Of a stretch of DNA of 64,000 bases, positions 1-8,198 are shown piece after piece (the stretch's first letter is position 1; every line of letters starts with the position of its first letter). The notes beneath the pieces were generated by a model. That model was not told where the DNA came from, ran no database searches, and saw nothing but the letters and a program-made list of their open reading frames with translations. This DNA comes from Pseudoduganella lurida (GTDB lineage: Bacteria > Pseudomonadota > Gammaproteobacteria > Burkholderiales > Burkholderiaceae_D), in the NCBI RefSeq assembly GCF_007830455.1, contig NZ_VLLB01000008.1:1-64000 (forward strand), in the 5' to 3' direction. The position numbers and the translations under genes are program-made.

Positions 1-76
1 GTCCCCATCGTCTAGAGGCCTAGGACATCACCCTTTCACGGTGAGTACCGGGGTTCGAATCCCCGTGGGGACGCCA
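1..76 (+). tRNA. tRNA-Glu (anticodon TTC)
   Basis: A complete cloverleaf begins at the first base of the window. The acceptor arm GTCCCCA (1-7) pairs with TGGGGAC (66-72), followed by discriminator G73 and an encoded CCA (74-76). The T loop GGTTCGAATCC is standard and the anticodon TTC lies at 35-37. Any promoter is outside the window. Two terminator hairpins follow directly. Confidence 0.97.
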
Positions 77-86
77 ACCATTCGGA

Positions 87-142
87 GCCGCGCTGTTGCC
101 AGCGCGGCTTTTTCACTTCTGCGCTGTTGGCAGCGCGGCTTT
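87..142 (+). terminator. tandem intrinsic terminators after tRNA-Glu
   Basis: The first hairpin has arms GCCGCGCTG and CAGCGCGGC around a 4-nt loop (87-108) and runs into TTTTT (109-113). A near-copy follows: GCGCTG-TTGG-CAGCGC at 121-136, then GGCTTTTT. The second looks like a direct duplication of the first, giving two stops between the tRNA and earP. Confidence 0.8.
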
Positions 143-168
143 TTCATTCCAGCGCATTTTTTTAGCTT

Positions 169-1320
169 ATGGCCGATCCGAAAACGCTGGCGCTGTTCTG
201 CAAGGTGGTCGACAACTATGGCGACATCGGCATCTGCTGGCGGCTGGCGCGTCAGCTGGTGCTGGAGCACTGCATCGCCGTCACCTTGTGGGTCGACGAC
301 CTGGCCAGTTTCCGGCGCATCTGCCCGCAGGTGGATCCGCAGGCCGGCACGCAGCATGTGGACGGTGTCGAGGTGCGGCACTGGCGCGACCAGGAAGGCA
401 TCTTCCATGCGGAAGAGGTGGCCGATATCGTCATCGAATTCTTCGCTGTCGACATCCCGCCCGGCTATGTCACGGCAATGGCCCAGCGCGCGCCGAAGCC
501 GGTATGGCTGAACCTGGAAGGCCTGACGGCGGAAGAGTGGGTGGAAGGCTGCCACACGCTGCCGTCGATGCATCCGCGCCTGCCGCTGACCAAGCATTTC
601 TTCTTCCCCGGTTTTACCGAAAAGACCGGTGGCCTGCTGCGCGAAGCGGGACTGATCGCGGCGCGCCAGGCGTTCCAGGCCGACCCGGCAGCGCAGGCGT
701 CTTTCCTGGCCGGGCTCGGCGTCACGGCGGCGGAGCAGGGCACCTTCAAGGTGTCGCTGTTCTGCTATCCGCACGCGCCGGTGGCCGGGCTCTTCGATGC
801 GTGGCGGCGCGGCGCGCAACCGGTGCTGTGCCTGGTGCCGGAGGGGGTGGCGAAGGATGCGGTGCGGTCGTTCCTCGGTGCCGAGCCCGTTGCCGGAGCG
901 GTCCGCACGCAGGGTGCGCTGACGGTGCGGGTGCTGCCGTTCGTGCCCCAGCCCGATTATGACCGCCTGCTGTGGGCCTGCGACCTGAATGTCGTGCGCG
1001 GCGAGGATTCCTTCGTGCGGGCGCAATGGGCCGATCGTCCATTCGTCTGGCATATTTATCCGCAGGAAGAAAACCTGCACCATCAAAAACTGCGCGCATT
1101 TATCGGGCGATATGCCGCCGATTTACCGGCACTGGCCGAATTCACGCTGCAATGGAACGGTGTCACGGCGGTTGACGATAATGACTGGACATCGGCATGG
1201 CAAAACCTCCATGACAATCTGGACGCTATTGCCATTAATACGCACCGCTGGCAAAAACAAATGCTGGACCATGGCGATCTGGCCACGCATCTGCTCGCAT
1301 TTGCCGGCGCCGCGCGGTAG
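169..1320 (+). CDS. earP: EF-P arginine-32 rhamnosyltransferase EarP
   Basis: This 383-residue cytoplasmic glycosyltransferase (EarP/DUF2331 family, GT-B fold) moves rhamnose from dTDP-rhamnose onto Arg32 of elongation factor P. The start MADPKTLALFCKVVDNYG and the motif GDIGICWRLARQL are typical of EarP. The C-terminal region contains the family segment VRGEDSFVRAQWA, which is in the donor-binding and catalytic region. The ATG at 169 begins at the conserved N-terminus. efp follows 67 nt downstream and carries the acceptor arginine, the usual earP-efp pairing in betaproteobacteria and Pseudomonas. The assignment is strong. Confidence 0.95.
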   Translation: MADPKTLALFCKVVDNYGDIGICWRLARQLVLEHCIAVTLWVDDLASFRRICPQVDPQAGTQHVDGVEVRHWRDQEGIFHAEEVADIVIEFFAVDIPPGYVTAMAQRAPKPVWLNLEGLTAEEWVEGCHTLPSMHPRLPLTKHFFFPGFTEKTGGLLREAGLIAARQAFQADPAAQASFLAGLGVTAAEQGTFKVSLFCYPHAPVAGLFDAWRRGAQPVLCLVPEGVAKDAVRSFLGAEPVAGAVRTQGALTVRVLPFVPQPDYDRLLWACDLNVVRGEDSFVRAQWADRPFVWHIYPQEENLHHQKLRAFIGRYAADLPALAEFTLQWNGVTAVDDNDWTSAWQNLHDNLDAIAINTHRWQKQMLDHGDLATHLLAFAGAAR

Positions 1321-1387
1321 GCGCCGCTGGCAAGACATGATATGATGAGCGGTTAGTGAAACCCATTTTTAGTAGGTACCCTCTCTT

Positions 1388-1963
1388 ATGAAACCCGCAA
1401 AAGAAATTCGTGTTGGCAACATCATCATGGTTGACGCCAAGCCCTTCATCGTGCTGCGCTCCGACGTCAACGGTTCGAGCCGCACGGGCTTCACCTACAA
1501 ATGGAAGATGAAGAATCTTCTGACGAACGCGCCGCTGGAAAACGTGTTCCGCGGCGACGACAAGTTCGACGTGGTCGTGCTGGACAAGAAGCCGGTCACC
1601 TACTCCTACTTCGCCGATCCGCTGTATGTCTTCATGGATGAAGAATACAACCAGTACGAAATCGAAGAAGAAAACCTGGGCGACGCGCTGAACTACCTGA
1701 AGGACGGCATGGAATGCGAAGCGGTCTTCTACGACGGCAAGGCCATCTCCGTCGAACTGCCGACCACCATCGTGCGCCAGATCGTGTACTCGGAGCCGGC
1801 CGTCAAGGGCAATACCTCGGGTAACGTGCTGAAGGAAGCCCGCATCGAAAACGCCATCGAATCGAAGCAGCACATCGTGCAGGTGCCCCTGTTCGTGAGC
1901 CAGGACGATGCGATCGAAATCGACACCCGCACCAACGAATACAAGCGCGTCATCCGTAACTGA
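1388..1963 (+). CDS. efp: elongation factor P
   Basis: EF-P binds between the P and E sites of stalled ribosomes and promotes peptide-bond formation at polyproline stretches. The 191-residue length is standard and three domains can be followed: KOW-like N-terminus, central OB fold, C-terminal OB fold. The domain I loop reads NGSSRTGFT, so residue 32 is arginine rather than the lysine of PoxA/EpmA-type EF-P. This is the EarP-modified class, matching the gene just upstream. An intrinsic terminator follows the stop by about 20 nt. Confidence 0.97.
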   Translation: MKPAKEIRVGNIIMVDAKPFIVLRSDVNGSSRTGFTYKWKMKNLLTNAPLENVFRGDDKFDVVVLDKKPVTYSYFADPLYVFMDEEYNQYEIEEENLGDALNYLKDGMECEAVFYDGKAISVELPTTIVRQIVYSEPAVKGNTSGNVLKEARIENAIESKQHIVQVPLFVSQDDAIEIDTRTNEYKRVIRN

Positions 1964-1982
1964 TCGCGCATCGCCGCTTTGC

Positions 1983-2012
1983 AAAAAACGCTGCCCTCGC
2001 AGCGTTTTTTTT
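1983..2012 (+). terminator. intrinsic terminator of efp
   Basis: The hairpin AAAACGCTG / CAGCGTTTT has a short loop, is preceded by an A run and is followed by eight T. It is a strong, possibly bidirectional terminator closing the earP-efp unit. Confidence 0.9.
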
Positions 2013-2027
2013 CGCCCGTACTGCTCA

Positions 2028-2166
2028 GCTCGTGTCACATGGGGGCAGGCACTGTGCCATGGCCTACGCCCGAGAGGCGTGGGCTCTTGCAAGAGCCCAC
2101 CGTTTCGCAGGCGCGGAGCGGCGCTCCGTGAAACCCTGCTCCACCCCCATGGTGTGATACGAGCTC
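2028..2166. repeat. composite palindromic repeat (GTGTC family, long form)
   Basis: This intergenic element has outer inverted arms GCTCGTGTCAC and GTGTGATACGAGC, then inner arms GGGGGC and CACCCCC. In the middle is a perfect 22-bp palindrome at 2079-2100 (arm GTGGGCTCTTG plus its complement). A further hairpin lies at 2103-2124 (GGAGC-GGC-GCTCC between GTTTC and GAAAC). The architecture matches the copy at 59254-59372, and shorter relatives occur at 8037 and 59419. No ORF is evident. It most resembles a REP/MITE-like element. Confidence 0.7.
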
Positions 2167-2256
2167 GGCAGTATGCGAACGGGGACTATTTATTCTTTTC
2201 CTGCGGGCAGGGCGGCGCTGCTATGCTGCACGTTTTCAACTGTGTACGAGGGCTCG

Positions 2257-3852
2257 ATGGACCGCAGGGATTTTGTACGGGTGGGACTGGCGATCGGCGG
2301 CGCGGCCGCTGCAGCGAAGGTGACGGCGGCGAAGGTGGTGGACGGGATCGCGGCGCCGGAAAGCCTCCTGGAAGCGGGCGTGGAGCGCCAGCAGGCGCTG
2401 ATGGCGGCCAACAAGCTGACTTCGCACGCGCTGACGTCGCGCTACCTCGCCCGCATCGCCAAGATCGACAAGGCCGGTCCGCGCCTGAACGCCATCATCG
2501 AACTCAACCCGGAAGCGCTGAAGATCGCCCAGGAGCTCGATCGCGAACGCCAGGCCGGCAAGGTGCGCGGTCCTTTGCATGGCATCCCCGTGCTGTTGAA
2601 GGACAATATCGCCACGGCCGACCGCATGAGCACCTCGGCCGGTTCGCTGGCCCTCGATGGCGTGCGCGCCAAACGCGATGCGCACATCGCGGCGCTGCTG
2701 CGCCAGGCCGGCGCCGTCATCCTCGGCAAGACCAACCTGTCCGAATGGGCGAACATGCGCTCGACGCATTCCGTCAGCGGCTGGAGCGGCCGCGGCGGCC
2801 TCACGCGCAATCCCTACGCGCTGGACCGCAACACCAGCGGCTCCAGCTCCGGCTCGGGCGCGGCGATCGCGGCCAGCCTGGCCACCATCGCGGTGGGCAC
2901 GGAGACGGATGGGTCGATCGTGTCGCCGGCATCGATCTGCGGCCTTGTCGGCATCAAGCCGACCGTGGGGCTCGTCAGCCGCAGCGGCATCATTCCCATC
3001 GCCGCGTCGCAGGACACGGCCGGCCCGATGGCGCGCAGCGTGACCGACGCGGCGCTGCTGCTGGCCGCGCTGGCGGGCGCCGATCCGCTCGATCCCGCCA
3101 CCGCCAACGCCCGGCCGGCCGATTACGCGAAGGCCCTCGACCTCAATGCGCTGCGCGGCAAGCGTCTCGGCGTGGCGCGCAATTTCTTCGGCCTGTCCGA
3201 CGACATCGACGCGGCCATTGCCAGGGCCCTGCTGGTGCTGCAGGCGCAGGGCGCCACGCTGGTCGATGTCGAGGTGCCGAACATCGACAAGTACGGCGAC
3301 ACCGAAACGGAAGTGCTGCTGTACGAGTTCAAGCCCGGCCTGGCAGACTACCTGCAGCACTACGCGCCCGATGCGCCGGTGGCCAACATGGCGGACGTGA
3401 TTGCCTTCAACCGCAAGCACGCGGCCACGGAGCTGCGCCACTTCGGCCAGGAGCACCTGGAAAGCAGCCAGGCCAAGGCGGGCCTCGACAGTCGCGCCTA
3501 CCAGGACGCGCTGGCGAACAACCGCCGCTACGCGCGCGAAGAGGGCATCGACAAGGTGATGAAGGAATTCAGCCTCGATGCACTGGTGGCACCCACCGGC
3601 GGCCCGGCGTGGCTGACGGACTTCATCAACGGCGACCACTACGGCGGCAGCTTCTCGTCGCCCGCTGCGGTGGCCGGCTACCCGCACGTGACGGTGCCAG
3701 CCGGGTACGTGCAGGGGCTGCCGATCGGGCTGTCGTTCGTTGGCGGCGCGTACAGCGAGGCGGCGCTGATCGGCATGGCGTACGCGTTCGAGCAGGCCAC
3801 GCATCATCGCAAGGCGCCGGGCTTCCCGACGACCGTGCGACAGAAGGCCTAG
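2257..3852 (+). CDS. Tat-exported amidase (amidase-signature family)
   Basis: A 531-residue amidase-signature enzyme that hydrolyses an amide bond of unknown substrate. The Ser-cisSer-Lys triad is visible: Lys115 in VLLKDNI, the SSGSG loop around residues 197-201, and nucleophile Ser220 in GTETDGSIVSPA. The start at 2257 is preferred over an upstream in-frame ATG (2173) because it follows a GAGGG ribosome site and places a twin-arginine signal at once (MDRRDFVRVGLAIGGAAAAA), so the enzyme is probably periplasmic or surface-exposed. It stands alone, with a palindromic repeat upstream and no obvious partner. Confidence 0.88.
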   Translation: MDRRDFVRVGLAIGGAAAAAKVTAAKVVDGIAAPESLLEAGVERQQALMAANKLTSHALTSRYLARIAKIDKAGPRLNAIIELNPEALKIAQELDRERQAGKVRGPLHGIPVLLKDNIATADRMSTSAGSLALDGVRAKRDAHIAALLRQAGAVILGKTNLSEWANMRSTHSVSGWSGRGGLTRNPYALDRNTSGSSSGSGAAIAASLATIAVGTETDGSIVSPASICGLVGIKPTVGLVSRSGIIPIAASQDTAGPMARSVTDAALLLAALAGADPLDPATANARPADYAKALDLNALRGKRLGVARNFFGLSDDIDAAIARALLVLQAQGATLVDVEVPNIDKYGDTETEVLLYEFKPGLADYLQHYAPDAPVANMADVIAFNRKHAATELRHFGQEHLESSQAKAGLDSRAYQDALANNRRYAREEGIDKVMKEFSLDALVAPTGGPAWLTDFINGDHYGGSFSSPAAVAGYPHVTVPAGYVQGLPIGLSFVGGAYSEAALIGMAYAFEQATHHRKAPGFPTTVRQKA

Positions 3853-4005
3853 TTTCGACGCACCGCGGCCGCTGCGTTTGCGAACGCCGCACGGCAGGGT
3901 ACTGCGGGCTACGAAGGCACCATCACCTACGGCCTGGCGCATGCGCACGGTCTTCGCGCCCCAGTACTTTCAAAGAAGGCCCCGTCCTTCTATCCGGCCG
4001 GCGCC

Positions 4006-4800
4006 CTACTTGTGCCCACGCCACTCGGTCAGGTAATGCTGCGGCGTCCTGCCCAGCAGCCGCCGGAACATGCTGGTGAACGCGCTGGGGCTGGCGTAGC
4101 CGAGCGCGCGGGCGATCGTGCCCACGCTGTCGCCGCGTGCCAGCATCGCGAACGCGTGCGCCAGGTGCACCTGCTGCACCCACTGGCGGTAGGGCAGGCC
4201 GGTCTCCTTCGGGAACAGGCGGATCAGCGTGCGGGCACTGGCGCCAGCGTCCAGCGCGCGGTCCTCCAGCGGCTGGCGGCTGCCCGGCTGTTCCATGATG
4301 GCCGTGCACAGCGCCTGCAGGCGGCGGTCGCGCGGCCACGGCACGGCGATGGGCACCGTCTCCATCGCCGCCAGCTCGGACAGGATCAGCTGCGCCAGCT
4401 GTTCGCCGCGGCCCGGCACGGGATATTCGAGCGGCTCGGCCGACAGCGCCACGATCAGCTCGCGCAGCAGCGGGCTCACTTCCAGCACGCGGCAGCCAGC
4501 GACGAGCGTGCCGATGACGGCCGCGTCGATGTACAGCGCGCGCATGTTCACGCGCGACAGCATCGTTACCTCGTGCACGATGCCGGGCGCGATCAGCAGC
4601 GCGCGGCGCGGCGGGATGATCCACACGCCCAGGTCCGTGCGCACGCGGATCACGCCTTCGCTGGCATACAGCAGCTGGGCCCACGGATGGCAGTGCGGCA
4701 CGATCTGCTCGCCGTGCTGCGCCTCGGACGGCACGGCGGTCACGCTGCGCGGCAGCGACTGCAGGCGCGGCCGGTATCGGGAAGAAGGCGAAAGTGTCAC
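4006..4800 (-). CDS. AraC-family transcriptional regulator
   Basis: This 264-residue regulator has an N-terminal cupin sensor (HCHPWAQLLYASEGVIRV, about residues 36-53) and a C-terminal pair of helix-turn-helix motifs ending in ALGYASPSAFTSMFRRLLGRTPQHYL. The call uses a GTG start at 4800 with no good ribosome site; an internal GTG nearer VTAVPSEAQHG is also possible. It is divergent from an MFS exporter only 75 nt away, so it probably controls that gene and itself from the shared gap. The layout resembles the NimR/NimT regulator-exporter pair. Confidence 0.85.
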   Translation of the reverse strand: MTLSPSSRYRPRLQSLPRSVTAVPSEAQHGEQIVPHCHPWAQLLYASEGVIRVRTDLGVWIIPPRRALLIAPGIVHEVTMLSRVNMRALYIDAAVIGTLVAGCRVLEVSPLLRELIVALSAEPLEYPVPGRGEQLAQLILSELAAMETVPIAVPWPRDRRLQALCTAIMEQPGSRQPLEDRALDAGASARTLIRLFPKETGLPYRQWVQQVHLAHAFAMLARGDSVGTIARALGYASPSAFTSMFRRLLGRTPQHYLTEWRGHK

Positions 4801-4875
4801 TTGGGCGACGAAAAATGGAAGAAGCGTGCGGGCCGAACATCATACACTGGACGGCTTCGCACTTTCATCCTCGCC

Positions 4876-6105
4876 ATGACCATCACCGTGAACACCAACG
4901 CGGCCACCAACACCGCGTCCACCGCCGCCGGTGCCGTCCAGCAGGGCACCGTCCTGCAGATCCTGCTTTCCGTCGCCTTCGTGCACCTGCTGAACGACTG
5001 CGTGCAGGCCGTGCTGCCGTCGATCTATCCGCTGCTCAAGGCGCAGTTCGCGCTGAGCTTCACCCAGGTTGGCCTGATCACGCTGACATTCCAGTGCACC
5101 GCCTCGCTGCTGCAGCCGTGGATCGGGCTGTACACGGACAAGCGTCCCTTGCCCTTCCTGCTGCCGGTGGGGATGTGCGTGACACTGTGCGGCGTGGGCC
5201 TGCTGGCGCTGGCGCACAGCTTCCCGATGCTGCTGGTGGCGGCCGGCATGATCGGCGTGGGGTCGTCGACATTCCACCCGGAGGCCTCGCGCGTGGCGCG
5301 GCTGGCCTCGGGCGGGCGCTTCGGCTTCGCGCAGTCGCTGTTCCAGGTCGGCGGCAATGTGGGGTCGGCCCTGGGCCCGTTGCTGGCAGCGGCGATCATC
5401 GTGGGGCGGGGCCAGGGCAAGATCGCCTGGTTCATGCTGCTGGTGCTGGTGGCCGTGATCGTGCTGGTGAGCGTGAGCCGCTGGTATGGCAGCCACCTGG
5501 CCAATGCCGTGCGCAAGGCCGCCGCACAGCACGTGTCGCCGCTGCCGCGCGCCCAGGTGATCCGCGCGCTGGGTGTGCTGGCGGTACTCGTGTTCTCGAA
5601 ATACATCTACATGGCCAGCCTGTCGAGCTACTACACGTTCTACCTGATCGAGAAGTTCCATGTGTCGGTCGACACGGCGCAGATGTACCTGTTCCTGTTC
5701 CTGGCCGCCGTGGCGGCGGGCACGTTTGCCGGCGGCCCGATCGGCGACCGCATCGGCCGCAAGCGCGTGATCTGGGTGTCGATCCTGGGCGCCGCGCCGT
5801 TCACGCTGGCGCTGCCCTACATGGACCTGACGTGGACGGCCGTGCTGACGGTGGTGATCGGGCTGGTGATGTCGTCCGCGTTCTCGGCGATCGTGGTGTT
5901 CGCGCAGGAGCTGGTGCCCGGCAAGGTGGGCATGATCGCGGGGATCTTCTTCGGACTGATGTTCGGTGTCAGCGGCATCGGCGCCGCCGCGATGGGCCAT
6001 CTGGCCGACATCCGCGGCATCGAATACGTCTACCGCATCGCCTCGTTCCTGCCGCTGCTCGGCATCTTCGCGGCGCTGCTGCCGAGGATGGGGCAGCGCC
6101 GCTAG
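4876..6105 (+). CDS. MFS efflux transporter, fosmidomycin-resistance (Fsr)-like
   Basis: A 409-residue inner-membrane protein with about 12 hydrophobic segments. The first, LLSVAFVHLLNDCVQAVLPS, is characteristic of Fsr-like major facilitator exporters, and the middle loop has the GDRIGRKRV signature. E. coli Fsr exports fosmidomycin; the substrate here is unknown. The ATG at 4876 follows a short Thr/Ala-rich stretch and has no strong ribosome site. An AraC-type regulator lies divergently upstream. The stop is 56 nt from the convergent dbpA. Confidence 0.88.
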   Translation: MTITVNTNAATNTASTAAGAVQQGTVLQILLSVAFVHLLNDCVQAVLPSIYPLLKAQFALSFTQVGLITLTFQCTASLLQPWIGLYTDKRPLPFLLPVGMCVTLCGVGLLALAHSFPMLLVAAGMIGVGSSTFHPEASRVARLASGGRFGFAQSLFQVGGNVGSALGPLLAAAIIVGRGQGKIAWFMLLVLVAVIVLVSVSRWYGSHLANAVRKAAAQHVSPLPRAQVIRALGVLAVLVFSKYIYMASLSSYYTFYLIEKFHVSVDTAQMYLFLFLAAVAAGTFAGGPIGDRIGRKRVIWVSILGAAPFTLALPYMDLTWTAVLTVVIGLVMSSAFSAIVVFAQELVPGKVGMIAGIFFGLMFGVSGIGAAAMGHLADIRGIEYVYRIASFLPLLGIFAALLPRMGQRR

Positions 6106-6127
6106 TTCTTCAGACTCGCGCTTTACG

Positions 6128-6170
6128 GTTCGCGCTGATTGTTCACGCTGATAGTTCGCGCTTACAGTTC
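6128..6170. repeat. 13-bp short tandem repeat at the dbpA 3' end
   Basis: Three units of 13 bp (GTTCGCGCTGATT, GTTCACGCTGATA, GTTCGCGCTTACA) and a partial fourth fill the space between the two convergent genes and run into the last codons of dbpA. They contain no hairpin strong enough to call a terminator. Confidence 0.6.
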
Positions 6171-7568
6171 AATGAACCGCATCTTGAAATTGCGGCCCTT
6201 GAAGCTGCCGAAGTCCTGGCCCAGCTTGCTGGCGTCGGACAGCTTGTCCGCCGCTTCGTAGGCCACGCGGCGGTCGATCGCCACGTAGGTCTGGAACTCG
6301 GTCACGTTGATCTTGCCCACGTGTTCCTTGGCCAGGCCGGCGTCGCCCGTCAGCGCGCCCAGCACGTCGCCGGGACGCAGCTTGTCCTTCTTGCCGCCCG
6401 AGATCAGGAGCGTGAGCATCGGCGCCGGGTTGCCATGGCCGCTGTCGTCCGCATCCAGTTCGGACAGCGGATGCCATTCGGCGGGCGTGTTCTGGTATTC
6501 CTCGATCAGCTTGACCCACTTCTTCTCGTTCGGTGCGCACAGGGTCAGCGACAGGCCGCTGCCACCGGCACGGCCGGTGCGGCCGATGCGGTGCACGTGC
6601 ACTTCGGTATCGCGCGACACGTCCGCATTGATCACGGCTTCCAGGTCGGTGATGTCGAGACCGCGCGCGGCCACGTCGGTGGCGACGAGGATCTGGCAGC
6701 TGCGGTTGGCGAACAGCACCAGGATCTCGTCGCGTTCGCGCTGTTCCAGCTCGCCGTACAGCGCCAGCGCCGAGAAGCCCTGCGCGCGCAGCGTGTCGAC
6801 CAGCTCGCGGCAATGCACCTTGGTGTTGCAGAAGATGATGGCCGATGCCGGCTGGTAGTGGCGCAGCAGGCGCGCCACCGTCTCGTCGCGGTTGGCGAAG
6901 CCCACTTCGTAGAAGCGCTGTTCGATCGTCGAGCGGGTGTGCTGCGCCTCGATCACGACTTCCACCGGATCGGCCAGGAAGGCTTCCGTCGCGAAGCGGA
7001 TATCGTCCGGATACGTGGCCGAGAACAGCAGCGTCTGGCGGCGTTTCGGGCACTCCTTCACGATCGCGGCGATGTCGTCGTAGAAGCCCATGTCGGTCAT
7101 GCGGTCCGCTTCGTCCAGCACCAGCGTGCGGATCTGGCCCAGGTCGAGCGTCTGGCGCGACAGGTGGTCGCGGATGCGGCCCGGCGTGCCGACGACGATG
7201 TGCGCGCCATGCTCCAGCGAGGCGATCTGCGGGCGCATCGGCGAGCCGCCCGTCAGCACCAGGATCTTGATGTTGGCGATGGCGCGGGCCAGGCGGCGCA
7301 GTTCGTTCGCGACCTGGTCGGCCAGCTCGCGCGTGGGGCACATCACCAGCGCCTGCGTGGCGAACCACGCCGGGTTCACGTTCTGCAGCACGCCGATGCC
7401 GAAGGCCGCCGTCTTGCCGCTGCCGGTCTGCGCCTGGGCGATCAGGTCGCGGCCTTCCAGCACGGGCGGCAGGCTCTGTTCCTGGATCGGCGTCATCGTG
7501 TGATAGCCGAGCGTTTCGAGATTGGCGAGGACGGCGTCGGGCAGGGGCAGGGTGGCGAAGGAGGTCAT
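6162..7568 (-). CDS. dbpA: ATP-dependent RNA helicase DbpA
   Basis: A DEAD-box helicase that acts on hairpin 92 of 23S rRNA during late 50S assembly. In 468 residues it shows the Q motif (YHTMTPIQEQSLPP), motif I AQTGSGKT, PTRELADQ, LDEADRM, SAT, and the second-domain motifs ATDVAARGLDI and HRIGRTGRAG. The C-terminal domain ends in GRNFKMRFIEL, the RNA-recognition domain specific to DbpA. The length matches the family (about 457 in E. coli). The gene is monocistronic. No clear Shine-Dalgarno precedes the ATG. Confidence 0.95.
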   Translation of the reverse strand: MTSFATLPLPDAVLANLETLGYHTMTPIQEQSLPPVLEGRDLIAQAQTGSGKTAAFGIGVLQNVNPAWFATQALVMCPTRELADQVANELRRLARAIANIKILVLTGGSPMRPQIASLEHGAHIVVGTPGRIRDHLSRQTLDLGQIRTLVLDEADRMTDMGFYDDIAAIVKECPKRRQTLLFSATYPDDIRFATEAFLADPVEVVIEAQHTRSTIEQRFYEVGFANRDETVARLLRHYQPASAIIFCNTKVHCRELVDTLRAQGFSALALYGELEQRERDEILVLFANRSCQILVATDVAARGLDITDLEAVINADVSRDTEVHVHRIGRTGRAGGSGLSLTLCAPNEKKWVKLIEEYQNTPAEWHPLSELDADDSGHGNPAPMLTLLISGGKKDKLRPGDVLGALTGDAGLAKEHVGKINVTEFQTYVAIDRRVAYEAADKLSDASKLGQDFGSFKGRNFKMRFIEL

Positions 7569-7696
7569 GGCGGGCGCGCGGTGGCTTAGGAAATTTCAGT
7601 CTAACAGGAGCGCACCGCAGTGCGCTGGCGGGTTGATACGGACACGTTGATGGCGTGACGATGCTGGTTCAGTGCCGGCGCAGGTTCGGTTCCGGT

Positions 7697-7933
7697 TCAG
7701 TGCCGACCGTCATCGCGCTGCCACACCGGCAGGCCGGTCACGTCGAGCTGTTCGTCGCGCTGCCAGACGGGCAGGCCGCTGGCATCGGTCGGCGCCAGCA
7801 GTTCCATCTGCTCCTGCTTCAGCGCGGCGCGGCGGGGGCGCGGCGGTGGCGGCACCTTCGGCTCCGGCGCCAGCGGCTCGGCGGGACCGAAGCCGGGCAG
7901 GTCGAACGTGGCGTTATCTTTTTTGTCTCTCAT
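7697..7933 (-). CDS. small proline-rich hypothetical protein with duplicated GLPVWQRD motif
   Basis: This 78-residue acidic protein is not recognised. The N-terminal half is rich in Pro/Glu and basic residues (PPPPRPRRAALK). The C-terminal half repeats GLPVWQRDE and GLPVWQRDD in tandem. There is no signal peptide or membrane segment. Codon use is like its neighbours. An intrinsic terminator ends only about 11 nt before its ATG, so it would need its own start within the hairpin region or read-through. The repeated Trp-containing motif argues for a real protein, but function is unknown. Confidence 0.55.
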   Translation of the reverse strand: MRDKKDNATFDLPGFGPAEPLAPEPKVPPPPRPRRAALKQEQMELLAPTDASGLPVWQRDEQLDVTGLPVWQRDDGRH

Positions 7934-7944
7934 CGGTACAGTGC

Positions 7945-7977
7945 AAAAACAAAAGCCCGGCTAATCAGTCGGGCTTT
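7945..7977 (-). terminator. intrinsic terminator, minus strand
   Basis: On the minus strand AAAGCCCG, a 10-nt loop and CGGGCTTT are followed by TTGTTTTT. It lies downstream of the phosphatase gene at 8199 and immediately ahead of the 78-codon ORF, so it may end the former or attenuate the latter. Confidence 0.75.
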
Positions 7978-8036
7978 GCATTGAAGCGGCGCGCATTGTA
8001 CCACATCGAGCCCGCGGCCGTGAGCCTCGCTACAGC

Positions 8037-8178
8037 CCAGCTCGTGTCCCTCCCTGGGGTCAGGCGTAGTGACACGGGCTCAGCCTTTGACCCGCTAAAG
8101 CCAGAAGATTCAACGAGATACGTGCCTAATGTTCAGCTCGTGTCACTACGCCTGACCCCACAGGGTGACACGAGCTCG
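8037..8178. repeat. inverted pair of GTGTC palindromes
   Basis: Two units face each other. Unit a (8037-8081) has arms CAGCTCGTGTC and GACACGGGCTC around CTGGGGTCAGGCGTAG. Unit b (about 8134-8178) has arms AGCTCGTGTCAC and GTGACACGAGCT around TACGCCTGACCCCACAGG, the reverse complement of the unit a core apart from a 2-nt insertion. About 50 nt separate them. The remainder of 7978-8198 has no gene I can support. Confidence 0.75.
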
Positions 8179-8198
8179 GCTGTTGGGCCGGGGACGGG

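Noticed and set aside
2173..2256. Upstream ATG for the amidase
   Set aside because: It adds 28 unrelated residues before the twin-arginine signal and lacks the GAGGG ribosome site found before 2257.
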